64,000 nucleotides of DNA from Bacteroidota bacterium (GCA_023416995.1 JAEZGI010000083.1:1-64000); one strand, 5' to 3'. Shown: positions 27,500-36,725, counted from the first letter of the stretch. Notes: a model not told the origin generated them from the sequence alone. Made by a program: numbers and translations.

Positions 27500-29461
27500 A
27501 TGAAACGTTACCTGTTCTCGCTGCTTTTTGTGCCGGCATTCAGTTATGCGCAGCCTTCTGCGGATACATTGTCAACTTTCGGTTTGACCTTTCAACCCGA
27601 CCATTCTTTTACTGCCTCCTCGTTACAGGGTTTAAACACATTGGGCGACGTGCGATGGCAGGCAAGCAATGGTGAGATAGTTGGTAAAGGAACAACCGGC
27701 ACTTCCGGGGGATGGCTTCTTTTGGATAAACCTTACCAGGATGTGGGCTTTCATGCACAGTTCAAAACGAGTGGTAACAGTGAAGCGGCACTGATGTTTC
27801 GCACCGAAAAGATAAACGATGGTTACCGGGGCGTGATGCTTTCTTTGAAAAACGGAGATGTAACGCCGTACAGTGTTGTATTGGATGCCCGTGGTAAAGA
27901 GATGAGTCGTGAGAAGTTAAGAACTGCGGGTGGTATCATGTATCGGCTTGCGCCACCGCCGGATACTTCATCGCGCCGTTTGAATTATGTTCCACCCCGC
28001 ACTACAACGCCATCTGATCTTCCTGTACGTGTGCCCTATACTGGTTTTCGCGAAAATGATTGGAACGAGATAGAAGTGTTTATTGAAACAAACGTGATCC
28101 GCGGATTTTTGAACAGCGGTCGCGAAATTGGTGGCGCAGTTGATGGTGCCGCTGGTACCAGTGGGTTTGGCTCGATTGCATTATTTGCTGGTGGAAATGG
28201 GGAGGTTCGTTTCAAAGACATTAAGTATAAGGATATTTCCGTTAGGGTAACTCCAACTGAAAACGTATCACCCCGATTTAAGGTACAGCAGATAAGCGAT
28301 ATGTATTATTCATGGGGTGCTGATGCCGGCGATTATAATAAGGATGGGCATATTGATATTGTATCCGGACCTTATATATATTTTGGTCCGGATTTTACAC
28401 GCCATAAAGAAATTTATCCTGCCGTAGCGGTTGGCCCATCAAAAGAGTTTTCGCGTACGCATGTTCAGTTCACTTACGATTTTAATGGAGATGGCTGGCC
28501 CGATATCTTAAACACTCCGCCTGCTGCTACTTTATATATTAACCCCAAAGGTGAATCGCGCCGCTGGACCGGCTATGAAGCGCTGTCGTCGGTTCAAAGT
28601 GAGTCTACCGATTTTGTTGATATTGATGGGGATGGTAAACCTGAGTTGGTTTATGCGGCGCAAGGTGCGTTTCGTTTTGCAAAACCAGATCCGAATGATA
28701 TCACAGCTAAATGGATTGAATATAATGTATCCGGCCCAGGTTATGCGATGGCGCATGGTATTGGTACCGGTGATATAAATGGTGATGGCCGGTTAGATAT
28801 CTTAGGTGCTGTTGGTTGGTGGGAGCAACCTGCAACATTGCAGAAAGATGTAACCTGGAAGTATCATCCTGTTGCGTTTGGTCGTTACGCCAACCGGGCG
28901 AATAATATAGGTGGCGCTTTGATGGCCGTGTATGATGCAAACGGTGATGGTTTGAATGATGTGGTTTGCAATTTAAATGTACATGGATTTGGATTAGCAT
29001 GGTTTGAGCAGAAGCGTGACGCTGCCGGGAACATTTCGTTTGTGCGCCACATCATAAGTGATGATTATTCAAAAAAGAGTGCTGGTGATGTAACTTTTTC
29101 ACAGGCGCATGGAGCCACCTTTGCTGATGTAGATAATGATGGTGTGAAAGATTTCATTGTTGGCAAACGTTTCTTTACGCATCTGGACAACATGTATGAT
29201 CCGGATTCATACGGCGCCCCTGTAATCTATTGGTATCGTACAGTGCGGGACAAAAAGGCACCGGGTGGTGCGCGTTTCGTGCCTGAACTGATTCACAATC
29301 GTTCCGGTGCCGGCTCTGAAATCACTGCGATCGATCTGAATAAAGATGGCGCGGTGGATATCATCACTGCTACCAACAGGGGAACATTTATATTCTGGAA
29401 TACGCCGGCAGGCAGGAAAGCACCTTCGGGCCCTGCATCGAAAGCTTCAACAAAAAAATAA
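27500..29461 (+). CDS. Secreted DUF1080/LamG-like domain plus VCBS/FG-GAP repeats
   Basis: The 653-residue product starts with a signal peptide (MKRYLFSLLFVPAFSYAQ). Residues about 30-245 resemble a DUF1080 (3-keto-disaccharide hydrolase/LamG-like) jelly roll, with WQASNGEIVGKGTTGTSGGWLL, GFHAQFKTSGNSEAALMFR, NDWNEIEVFIETNVIRGFLNG-type strands and RFKDIKYKDI. Residues about 265-640 form a propeller of calcium-binding FG-GAP/VCBS repeats with DxNxDG loops (DYNKDGHID, DFNGDGWPD, DIDGDGKPE, DINGDGRLD, DANGDGLND, DLNKDGAVD). DUF1080 members cleave 3-keto-glycosides. This, next to a sugar-oxidising quinoprotein and an exported isomerase, suggests oxidative glycoside breakdown. The FG-GAP part is probably for surface or substrate binding. 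Confidence 0.82.
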   Translation: MKRYLFSLLFVPAFSYAQPSADTLSTFGLTFQPDHSFTASSLQGLNTLGDVRWQASNGEIVGKGTTGTSGGWLLLDKPYQDVGFHAQFKTSGNSEAALMFRTEKINDGYRGVMLSLKNGDVTPYSVVLDARGKEMSREKLRTAGGIMYRLAPPPDTSSRRLNYVPPRTTTPSDLPVRVPYTGFRENDWNEIEVFIETNVIRGFLNSGREIGGAVDGAAGTSGFGSIALFAGGNGEVRFKDIKYKDISVRVTPTENVSPRFKVQQISDMYYSWGADAGDYNKDGHIDIVSGPYIYFGPDFTRHKEIYPAVAVGPSKEFSRTHVQFTYDFNGDGWPDILNTPPAATLYINPKGESRRWTGYEALSSVQSESTDFVDIDGDGKPELVYAAQGAFRFAKPDPNDITAKWIEYNVSGPGYAMAHGIGTGDINGDGRLDILGAVGWWEQPATLQKDVTWKYHPVAFGRYANRANNIGGALMAVYDANGDGLNDVVCNLNVHGFGLAWFEQKRDAAGNISFVRHIISDDYSKKSAGDVTFSQAHGATFADVDNDGVKDFIVGKRFFTHLDNMYDPDSYGAPVIYWYRTVRDKKAPGGARFVPELIHNRSGAGSEITAIDLNKDGAVDIITATNRGTFIFWNTPAGRKAPSGPASKASTKK

Positions 29462-29801
29462 TAGTGTGTTGCAATAACTGGTGATACCCTGCGGATTGTG
29501 GCTATCCAATCATGGCCCGGGCCGGAAGCCGCGGGGGTGCCAGTTTTTGGTAAAAAATTTTGATTGATATCGCACTCAAAATAACCCCTGAATGACTGAA
29601 ATCTCGGTCATGACCGAACTTCCAGCCATTTCTGTGATCAGAAACGGCATTTGCGCGGTAAAAAAATGATCGGCTTGTTTTCTATTGTTAAACGACCGAT
29701 AAGATTGTAATCTGAAAAAGTCACCATGTGGTAGCACATTGATGAACACATCTCTGTGCATGGTGATAATTAATTTGTTTTGTAGCTCTTAAAGACCACA
29801 C
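29462..29801. other. Intergenic region with decayed insertion-element sequence
   Basis: This 340-base stretch has no convincing gene. It holds the repeat segment at 29558-29634, which is related to sequence at 30477-30536 and is listed separately. Within it TCGGTCATGACCGA (29604-29617) is a perfect palindrome. The rest is unremarkable. A 61-codon minus-strand frame at 29576-29761 lacks any recognisable feature. Confidence 0.5.
29558..29634 (+). repeat. Degenerate repeat copy A (possible insertion-element end)
   Basis: TTTTGATTGATAT (29558-29570) matches TTTTGATTGGTAT at 30524-30536 in 12 of 13 positions. The 42 bases at 29593-29634 match 30477-30518 in 33 of 42 positions in the same orientation. 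The order of the two blocks is swapped relative to copy B, as expected from a tandem array of blocks at an insertion-sequence end. Confidence 0.5.
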
Positions 29802-30188
29802 TTACTTTCCATGCTGCCAGCAATACCCGTTGGCCGTGCCGTTCCTTGAACACGTTGTACCTTTTTTCGTTGTGGCAAGGCATTGAGTTGTTGTTTGACT
29901 TGAGAACCCCTGCCTTACAGGTCGGACCTCTCTGGCCCTGGTCGGCTTATTCGGGATTGCATTTGCACCGTAACAAAAATCACATGGATCGTGTTTGGCT
30001 TCGATCGCCTCTTTGAGATTTACCGTAATGATAGTTGCTTTACATTGTTTCAACCCGCGGCAATAATACTTGTGATAACTGTGACTGTATTTGCCTGTGC
30101 ATAACATAACCTTTGGTTCTTTTGAAAAACCGACAGCAACCAACAGACTGATAGCAACCAGGAAAATCTGTAAAGATCCTGCCTTCAT
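29802..30188 (-). CDS. Small cysteine-rich secreted protein (DUF5763-like C-terminus)
   Basis: The 128-residue product has a signal peptide (MKAGSLQIFLVAISLLVAVGFS). A first cluster LCTGKYSHSYHKYYCRGLKQC...CDFCY at about 29-75 has cysteines and histidines arranged for zinc. A C-terminal cluster CLATTKKGTTCSRNGTANG followed by YCWQHGK resembles the small zinc motif of DUF5763-type proteins. Similar two-cluster proteins occur in many Bacteroidota, often annotated only as hypothetical. The function is not known. It stands alone between two insertion-element repeat copies, which suggests passenger or horizontally acquired status, although base composition is not obviously foreign. Confidence 0.72.
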   Translation of the reverse strand: MKAGSLQIFLVAISLLVAVGFSKEPKVMLCTGKYSHSYHKYYCRGLKQCKATIITVNLKEAIEAKHDPCDFCYGANAIPNKPTRAREVRPVRQGFSSQTTTQCLATTKKGTTCSRNGTANGYCWQHGK

Positions 30189-30237
30189 GTATACCGGTGT
30201 TAAACGGTAATTTAGAGAAAAATGAGTGGACGAGCGA

Positions 30238-30417
30238 CTATTGTTTGCTGTCCTTTCTTTCGTTTCTGATATTGATTTTAAGTTGATCTTCAGCTACATC
30301 AATGAGTGTATCTAATGCAACAATCTTTAGCTGTGCGTCTGCAAGTTTGCGCTTCAGTTCTTTTATCTCGTCAGTGTCCATCTCTGCTTTCCCTGTTTTG
30401 TTTTTCTTTTTGCTCAT
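30238..30417 (-). pseudogene. Remnant of a transposase OrfA (coiled-coil tail, IS3-like)
   Basis: A 59-codon frame on the minus strand runs from ATG 30417 to TAG 30238. Its product, MSKKKNKTGK then a coiled coil (DEIKELKRKLADAQLKIVA, LDTLIDVAEDQLKINIRN) ending KDSKQ, resembles the leucine-zipper-like C-terminus of IS3-type OrfA proteins of Bacteroidota, which end in a DIRKKxGxKQ-like motif. The N-terminal helix-turn-helix is absent and no OrfB integrase follows. It is most simply read as the tail of a decayed insertion element, though a free-standing small coiled-coil protein is possible. Confidence 0.55.
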
Positions 30418-30476
30418 ACATCAACTTTTTGATGAGGAGAGTTCGCAATTTTATTTGTCTAAAAAGGAAATCAAAA

Positions 30477-30536
30477 TGGCTGAAATGTCAACCATGACCG
30501 ATATCCCAGCCATTTTGACCCAGTTTTGATTGGTAT
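30477..30536 (+). repeat. Degenerate repeat copy B (possible insertion-element end)
   Basis: This segment pairs with copy A at 29558-29634: a 42-base block (30477-30518) followed by TTTTGATTGGTAT (30524-30536). TTTTGATGAGG-like sequence near 30426 may be a further degraded copy of the short block. The sequence resembles multi-block ends seen on Bacteroidota insertion elements (IS21-like in my recollection). The family assignment is a guess. Confidence 0.5.
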
Positions 30537-30686
30537 ACCACCCATTTCAAAAAAATAAAAAAACGACCACCCGGCCCCAACGAAAACCCTGCACGAGGAG
30601 CGTTCAATCGGGCCTGGCCCTCATCAGCAGCGCCTACAGCTACCCGCAACTACAGACGCAGCCAACTACCGCGCCGCAAAGCAGTT

Positions 30687-31964
30687 CTATCTTACATAAA
30701 AGGGCAGATTAGCAGTGGCGACATTATTTTTGCCGTCAGTGATGTATACAAATACACGATAGGCACCAGGCTTCCCAGGCGCCTGCATGGTTGCCTTGCC
30801 GGGACCGCCACCCTTTATCATTCCCTCCATCGCTTTTGGACGTGCCTCAAAATCACCTCCCTCACTCAACTCAGTTGGTTCTGGAAGCAACTCCCACCGA
30901 TAACTCAATTTATCATTATCGGGATCACCCGCCACAGCCAGCACATTCGCCGAACTGCCCGGTGCGAGATACACATTCTGAATCGACTTCTGACCATTAA
31001 CCTGCAATGAATACACATGCGGAGCGCGATTCGCCGGCCATTTGCCCGTCCACAAAAACTGCATCACATCCATAACTTCCGATTCCTCACCACGCTCAGT
31101 AAACAAACCGTACCAGGTAGGAGTACGTTCCTGCTTCTGACCCCATAAAAACACATAAGACCCAAGACACTTATTACGGTCACGCTCAACCGAATACTCA
31201 TAGCGCATCTTATACACCATCGCCTTCTCACTACTCGTTTCTTCAATAGGCGAACCCCAGGCTGTTGTAAGCCCTTCCCAATGGCCGGTTGGACCCCACT
31301 CAGTTACCATGTAAGGACCCCTCCAGTCAACCGACTTCAATGTACCCACAAGTGTCTGCAAAGACGCATAAGTATTGATACCCAAAAAATCAATATCTGG
31401 CGTTTTGGTTTTAATCAGTTCAACAAGATCCTTATTCACACCAGCCAATATTGTCGATGTAGGATGGTTTGGATCCAACTCATGAATCATCTTCGAAATA
31501 TCATTCACTGCATCCCAGACTTTAGTATTCTTATACTGAAGATTCAATTCGTTCCCGATACCCCAGGCCAGCAAAGCCGGGTGATCCTTGTATTTCAACA
31601 CCTCTGCGCGAATCTTTTCCAACTGCGCCCTGACCGCCGCCTCATCATCATAATTAAAACCATGACGCTCACGCGCAACATCCAAACCCATTAACACAGT
31701 TAGTCCATGTTTCTGCGCAGAATCAAGCACCTTCTGTGCATCCCGGGTGCCCCAGGTGCGAATAGAGTTCCCTCCATAAGCAGCAATACGATCCGGGTAA
31801 CGCGCACCGCCAGCACCTGTTACAAAATACGGCTTACCACCACGCAATAATTGATAACCGCTGTCGGTTTTCTGGATGCTGACCTTTATAGCGCCAGCAG
31901 TTTGCGCATTAATACCGGCAGCCGTTACATAAACAGCCACCACGGTCATAAAAAACTTTCTCAT
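30687..31964 (-). CDS. GH2-like TIM-barrel glycoside hydrolase with C-terminal beta domain
   Basis: The 425-residue protein has a signal peptide (MRKFFMTVVAVYVTAAGINA). The (beta/alpha)8 barrel at about 40-320 has the GH clan-A residues: Glu139 in WGIGNELN (acid/base) and Glu222 in MVTEWGP (nucleophile). A C-terminal PKD-like or Ig-like beta domain follows (VLAVAGDPDNDKLSYRWELLP to the end). It matches the glycoside hydrolase family 2 TIM-barrel group without the usual N-terminal GH2 domains. It is last in the locus, 47 bases after the GH16 gene, and probably trims oligosaccharides released by that enzyme. The exact GH family is uncertain. Confidence 0.85.
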   Translation of the reverse strand: MRKFFMTVVAVYVTAAGINAQTAGAIKVSIQKTDSGYQLLRGGKPYFVTGAGGARYPDRIAAYGGNSIRTWGTRDAQKVLDSAQKHGLTVLMGLDVARERHGFNYDDEAAVRAQLEKIRAEVLKYKDHPALLAWGIGNELNLQYKNTKVWDAVNDISKMIHELDPNHPTSTILAGVNKDLVELIKTKTPDIDFLGINTYASLQTLVGTLKSVDWRGPYMVTEWGPTGHWEGLTTAWGSPIEETSSEKAMVYKMRYEYSVERDRNKCLGSYVFLWGQKQERTPTWYGLFTERGEESEVMDVMQFLWTGKWPANRAPHVYSLQVNGQKSIQNVYLAPGSSANVLAVAGDPDNDKLSYRWELLPEPTELSEGGDFEARPKAMEGMIKGGGPGKATMQAPGKPGAYRVFVYITDGKNNVATANLPFYVR

Positions 31965-32011
31965 GTTTTAAACCCCTACTTTGAAAATGAATTATTACAA
32001 AACCAATATGC

Positions 32012-33214
32012 TTACTTCTGATATACACGGATATAATCAACAATCAAATGCTGAGGAAACACCGTACCGGCATCCGGGGCACCCGGCAAATTGCCTCCAA
32101 CCGCCATGTTGATTATAAAAAAGAACCGCTCATTAAAAGGATAGTTGTTATTGCCAATATCATTCTTTTTGATAACGGCATACTGGTTGCCGTCAATATA
32201 CCAGCGAATTTCATCCTGCTCCCACTCCAAAGAAAAAACATGAAATTTATCATGAAAGGTTCCTGATCCTAACGTAGTTGTTTTTGTAAGATAAGTACTG
32301 CCAGGACCAGGTCCATAGTGCAAAGTGCCCAATACTTTCGAAGGTTCCCCGCCGATATACTCCATCATGTCTATCTCCCCACTGCGTGGCCAACCGCCAA
32401 ACACATTGTCCTCCGGCAACATCCAGAAAGCCGGCCAGATTCCCTTACCAACAGGCAATAAAGCACGGATATCAATTCTACCAAACTTAAATGCTTTTTT
32501 TCCCTGTGTTTTGATCCGCGATGATGTATAATTCTTCCCACCAAAACTCTCTGCCCTCGCCTCAATGATCATCTTTCCGTCCTGGAAGAACAAGTTATCA
32601 GCCGATGAACTGTAATACTGTAATTCGTTATTACCCCATCCGCAAAGTGTCGGACAACCATCACCGGTTTCATAAGACCAGGTTGCCGGATTCAGTTGCT
32701 GCTGATCAAACTCATCACTCCATAGTAAAGTGTAACCTGCATAACTGGTAGGGGCATCATAACCCTCATCATTGAAACCAATCTTGGTATCATCATTTCG
32801 TATAGTGACCGTTATTTTTGTCTGTAACAACACTCCATTCACCGGGTTTGTAAGGTTGATACTAAAAGATTCATCAGACTCTTTGATATCATCATTTACC
32901 AGGTCAACACTGATCGTTTTCTCTGTTTCTCCGGCCTGGAAAGTGATTGCCTGCCCGGTCATCGCAACATAATCTTCACCGCCCTTTGCAGTACCATCTG
33001 CAGTTGACCAACTTACCGAAACGGCCGCATTCGTTGCCATACTCAATGTTAGCTTCGCGGCAGCCTTTCCGGCGCCTTCAACAACAGTTACATCACTGAA
33101 ATTTATCCTTGGAAGTTCTTTAGGTCCATCATTTTTCTTACCGCATGATGATGTCACTATCATTGTTGCCAGAACTAAAATTGATAATACTTTTTGCATA
33201 CTTTGTTTTCTCAT
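32012..33214 (-). CDS. GH16 family beta-glucanase lipoprotein with Calx-beta domain
   Basis: ATG at 33214 gives 400 residues and a clean lipoprotein signal (LATMIVTSSC, Cys 24); an ATG 18 bases earlier is possible. A Calx-beta domain spans about 35-143 (FSDVTVVEGAGKAAAKLTL, the GGEDYVAMTGQ loop, the DDIKESDESFSI motif). The GH16 jelly roll spans about 158-400. The catalytic signature GEIDMMEYIG supplies Glu280, Asp282 and Glu285 (nucleophile, assisting acid, acid/base), with WGNNELQYY and the GIWPAFWML strand. The ExDxxE form with the inserted methionine is typical of laminarinases and related beta-1,3-glucanases. It probably starts glucan breakdown at the cell surface for the SusCD pair upstream. 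It follows the VCBS gene after 130 bases. Confidence 0.93.
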   Translation of the reverse strand: MRKQSMQKVLSILVLATMIVTSSCGKKNDGPKELPRINFSDVTVVEGAGKAAAKLTLSMATNAAVSVSWSTADGTAKGGEDYVAMTGQAITFQAGETEKTISVDLVNDDIKESDESFSINLTNPVNGVLLQTKITVTIRNDDTKIGFNDEGYDAPTSYAGYTLLWSDEFDQQQLNPATWSYETGDGCPTLCGWGNNELQYYSSSADNLFFQDGKMIIEARAESFGGKNYTSSRIKTQGKKAFKFGRIDIRALLPVGKGIWPAFWMLPEDNVFGGWPRSGEIDMMEYIGGEPSKVLGTLHYGPGPGSTYLTKTTTLGSGTFHDKFHVFSLEWEQDEIRWYIDGNQYAVIKKNDIGNNNYPFNERFFFIINMAVGGNLPGAPDAGTVFPQHLIVDYIRVYQK

Positions 33215-33344
33215 GTTTATATTAAACCTCATCAGTCCCGATCTTTATCGTCAACCGTTGTGGCTGATGTCTCGATTATCATCAAACGGAACCATTAGCA
33301 AAGCCACAGATTTTAGAGAACGTCAGACTGTCTTGCAAAGACGA

Positions 33345-36300
33345 TCATTTTATTGTACCACCAGCCTGCGCCACCTGCACACGATCATTGTTTTTAGAAA
33401 AGACGAAAACTGTCTTCGTATCCGCTTTCAGCCTTATACCATCACGCACATCCCCACCAACATACAGCCCGGTCCTACTACGATCTATTGTACCAAAGTT
33501 GCCATCGCCCTTACCTTTGAGTAACGTACCAAAACCCGCATCTGAGCGACCCTGCTGTACTCGGAACGGGTAAAAGTTCCCTGTCAACAACAAATCACCT
33601 TCCCCATCTCCATCAAAATCATCAAAGAAAATCGACTGAACTACACTCATTTGTGCCTCCTCTGGCAAGGGCCGCTTCTCATATCGCCCTCCGGTATTAA
33701 TAAATACAGAGGTCCTTGTTTCATAGATGTATAATTTCTCAGCTGAGCGCTGTGCTTCTTCGCCTAACAGATCTTTAATGGTAGCATTGCCAAAATCGTG
33801 ATACTTCAAAAAGCGCTTGTTTAATGCCGGCATCTGCTCAACCAATTCATCCCTTGAATTGAATGGATAGCTAACACCTTCAATAAACCAGCTCATCACA
33901 GGTTCTTTTTTACCATCACCATTAAAATCTGCTGTATAGGTAATCAATGGTTGTTCGACTGTCGTTTTAAAAGCTGTATTCAGACCCAGGTTACCACCTA
34001 CGATGTCAAGATCGCCATCGTTATCAACATCAGCTACTAACAGTTTGTGCCACCAGCCATTGGTTTTATCAAGACCCCACTGCGAAGAAACATTTGATAA
34101 CCGTTTTCCATTATCATTTTTAAATACCATCACGGGCATCCAGTCACCTGCAATCACCAGGTCCTTAAAACCATCTTTATCCAGATCGGCCCACACTGCA
34201 TCATTCACCATACCGGCCCTGAATAAATCATTCCCTGCAAGCGATGCGGTTATATCTGTGAACCGTGCTCTGCCGGTCGACCTATCCGTATCGTTTCTTA
34301 AAATAATATTGCCCGCCGAAGATGGATATTTACCCGGAATGGTACCTGCACCGATAAACAGATCTGCGTCACCATCATTATCATAGTCTGCAACCGTTAT
34401 GCAACTACCATTATATACCTCGTTTGGAAGCGCCGCACTATCTCGCATGAAGTTGCCTTTTCCATCATTCAGGTATAACCTATCCTGCAACCATGGACCC
34501 GGATAAAACCATTCATTACCACCGCTCACAACATATAGGTCAAGATCCCCGTCGCCATCCGCATCAAAAAAAGCACTACCCATGTCCTCTGCTATTGAAT
34601 CAATAACCCAGGGTTGACTTCGTGATGGAACAAATTTGCCACCAGGCTGTTGCAGATACAACTTTCCTGGCTGACCTTGCGCACCGCCGATGTAGATATC
34701 ATCCAACGCATCATTGTTCACATCACCGCCAGCCATATATGGCCCCTGGCGGGATAACTGGTAGGGAATCAAATATTCTGTTTTGAAGTCGATATACCGG
34801 TTCTCAACATGTTTGAAATCCAAACCTGTAAGCGCAGTAATATCTTTAAATATAAAGCCGGTAGTATCTGCCGTATGCGCTACCCTACCTGCAGGACCTG
34901 CATTTCTCTTCTGAATCGTTACTGTAGTATTAATTGCTGCATCAGAGATAACCGTTAACGAATCACCCGGCCATAACACGCGTATCTCTTCGATCTTTTG
35001 ATTTTTGCCTAGACCAAAATTAAGTACATAGTCAACCGAAGACTGGTATCCGCGAACGGGATACATTTCCTGCATCTGTTCGCCGGCCGCAGTTTTCACA
35101 GTCACTTTTGCCCCGATGCCAAAAACATTTTTGCCGTCGCCTTCCAGTTTAATCTTGATATAATTATTACCCTTTGCCTGGTTTCTGTACACAAACACAG
35201 GATCGTTGTTATTACAAACCACCAGGTCCAGATCACCATCATTATCAAGGTCAACATAACTGGCGCCGCTACTTACCGATTCTTCATTTAAGCCCCAGTT
35301 CACCGTTTCATTTGTAAAGGCCAGCGAACCGCTGTTGCGGTATGCGTAATTGCTGATCTTTTTCGTAGGCATCTTTTTGACGAGATCGTATAAAGGCATA
35401 TTCTTCGCATATCCCTGAACGGTAGTGACATCAAGTCCTTGCTCACTTGCTTTCCTCAACGCTTCGGCCACTTCATACCGCATAAAATCCAGGTTCGTTG
35501 ATTCACGCAGGTAGCCATTTGTTACAAACAGATCTTTGGCCCCGTCGTTATCAAAGTCCGCAAACAGTGCTGACCAGCTCCAATCAGTGTTCGACACACC
35601 GGAAAGCTGACCAATCTCAGAAAACACCGGCATGCCATCATCCCTGAAACCACGATGCAGCTGCAACATGTTGCGGTTATTCTGGTAACCATAACCACTG
35701 TCAACCATTCGCATGAACTTATCATACTCATCAGGTCCCTGTAATATCTTCTGGCGATAGTTAGACTCCGGCAACATGTCAAGCGTATACACATCAGGCA
35801 AACCATCATTATTAAAATCGGCTATATCAAGACCCATGGTGTTCCGACTCATATGTCCGAATACTTCATGACATATATCAGTAAACGTTCCGTTTTTGTT
35901 ATTCAGGTAAACATAATCCTGCTCATGGAAATCGTTGCTTACCACGATGTCGGGCCAGCCATCATTATTAAGATCACTTACTGAAACACCCAGGCCGAAA
36001 TTGATACCACCGCCAAATATGCCCGCTTCGGAGGTAATATCAGTAAACTTACCGCCATCATTGCGATACAGCCGGTTGCCATATTGTGGATGATGCATGG
36101 TGCGTAAGCGATGTGTATTAAAGAACGGAGAATAAAATTCATTGGCATGATTCAGCAGAAACATATCCAGGTCACCATCAAGATCGTAATCAAAAAAGTT
36201 GGACTGGCTTGAATAGGTTCCAGGTGCATCAAGACCATAAGCCACCGATTGTTCGGAAAAAACAGGAATGCCATCGGCATTGTTTCCCTCATTGATGTAT

Positions 36301-36725
36301 AACTGGTTTGCCCGGCTATCGGAATCATTGAAGCCCGAATAGCATACATAAATATCAAGAAGACCATCACCGTTCACATCAACCATATTCGCCCCGGTTC
36401 GCCAGGCGTTCCGGCCGGCAACCTTACTGATTGTTGTCACATCTTCAAAGGCGAAGTCACCTTTATTAAGATACAGTTTCGAAGGGGTCTGGTTGCCAGT
36501 GAAAAAAAGATCCGCTAAACCATCATTGTTAACGTCTCCAACCGCTACCCCGTTACCATTATAATAATACTGATACGTGAATACGTTATGTTCTGCTGAT
36601 TCTGTGATAGTATTTGTAAAGTCAATGTTTGTAGCGGAAGGTTGCAGCTTCTCAAATAGTGTATCCGGCCCACCACAAGAAGCGGCCACTATTGCAAATG
36701 ATATAAAAACCAATCTTGTTTTCAT
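33345..36725 (-). CDS. VCBS/FG-GAP repeat lipoprotein with ASPIC/UnbV domain
   Basis: The start at 36725 gives 1126 residues and a lipoprotein signal (MKTRLVFISFAIVAASC, Cys 17); upstream ATGs add a poorly fitting leader. Many calcium-type loops follow (DVNNDGLAD, DVNGDGLLD, DYDLDGDLD, DLNNDGWPD, DFNNDGLPD, DLDNDGDLD, DADGDGDLD, DFDGDGEGD), forming FG-GAP propellers. An ASPIC/UnbV domain lies at about 510-600 (KIKLEGDGKNVFGIGAKVTVKT, then EEIRVLWPGDS). Such proteins are large surface lipoproteins common in Bacteroidota SusCD loci; binding of polysaccharide or calcium-dependent adhesion is assumed, not shown. It sits between SusD (86 bases away) and GH16, where a surface glycan-binding protein is usual. 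Confidence 0.9.
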   Translation of the reverse strand: MKTRLVFISFAIVAASCGGPDTLFEKLQPSATNIDFTNTITESAEHNVFTYQYYYNGNGVAVGDVNNDGLADLFFTGNQTPSKLYLNKGDFAFEDVTTISKVAGRNAWRTGANMVDVNGDGLLDIYVCYSGFNDSDSRANQLYINEGNNADGIPVFSEQSVAYGLDAPGTYSSQSNFFDYDLDGDLDMFLLNHANEFYSPFFNTHRLRTMHHPQYGNRLYRNDGGKFTDITSEAGIFGGGINFGLGVSVSDLNNDGWPDIVVSNDFHEQDYVYLNNKNGTFTDICHEVFGHMSRNTMGLDIADFNNDGLPDVYTLDMLPESNYRQKILQGPDEYDKFMRMVDSGYGYQNNRNMLQLHRGFRDDGMPVFSEIGQLSGVSNTDWSWSALFADFDNDGAKDLFVTNGYLRESTNLDFMRYEVAEALRKASEQGLDVTTVQGYAKNMPLYDLVKKMPTKKISNYAYRNSGSLAFTNETVNWGLNEESVSSGASYVDLDNDGDLDLVVCNNNDPVFVYRNQAKGNNYIKIKLEGDGKNVFGIGAKVTVKTAAGEQMQEMYPVRGYQSSVDYVLNFGLGKNQKIEEIRVLWPGDSLTVISDAAINTTVTIQKRNAGPAGRVAHTADTTGFIFKDITALTGLDFKHVENRYIDFKTEYLIPYQLSRQGPYMAGGDVNNDALDDIYIGGAQGQPGKLYLQQPGGKFVPSRSQPWVIDSIAEDMGSAFFDADGDGDLDLYVVSGGNEWFYPGPWLQDRLYLNDGKGNFMRDSAALPNEVYNGSCITVADYDNDGDADLFIGAGTIPGKYPSSAGNIILRNDTDRSTGRARFTDITASLAGNDLFRAGMVNDAVWADLDKDGFKDLVIAGDWMPVMVFKNDNGKRLSNVSSQWGLDKTNGWWHKLLVADVDNDGDLDIVGGNLGLNTAFKTTVEQPLITYTADFNGDGKKEPVMSWFIEGVSYPFNSRDELVEQMPALNKRFLKYHDFGNATIKDLLGEEAQRSAEKLYIYETRTSVFINTGGRYEKRPLPEEAQMSVVQSIFFDDFDGDGEGDLLLTGNFYPFRVQQGRSDAGFGTLLKGKGDGNFGTIDRSRTGLYVGGDVRDGIRLKADTKTVFVFSKNNDRVQVAQAGGTIK

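Noticed and set aside
27099..27539. 146-codon minus-strand ORF across the PQQ dehydrogenase end and the following gap
   Set aside because: It lies largely opposite the 3-prime end of the PQQ dehydrogenase gene and the start of the VCBS gene, has no recognisable motif and would cross the hairpin at 27326-27370.
30530..30712. 60-codon plus-strand ORF after repeat copy B
   Set aside because: Low-complexity Gln/Ser/Thr/Pro product with no family likeness, overlapping the end of the GH2-like gene.
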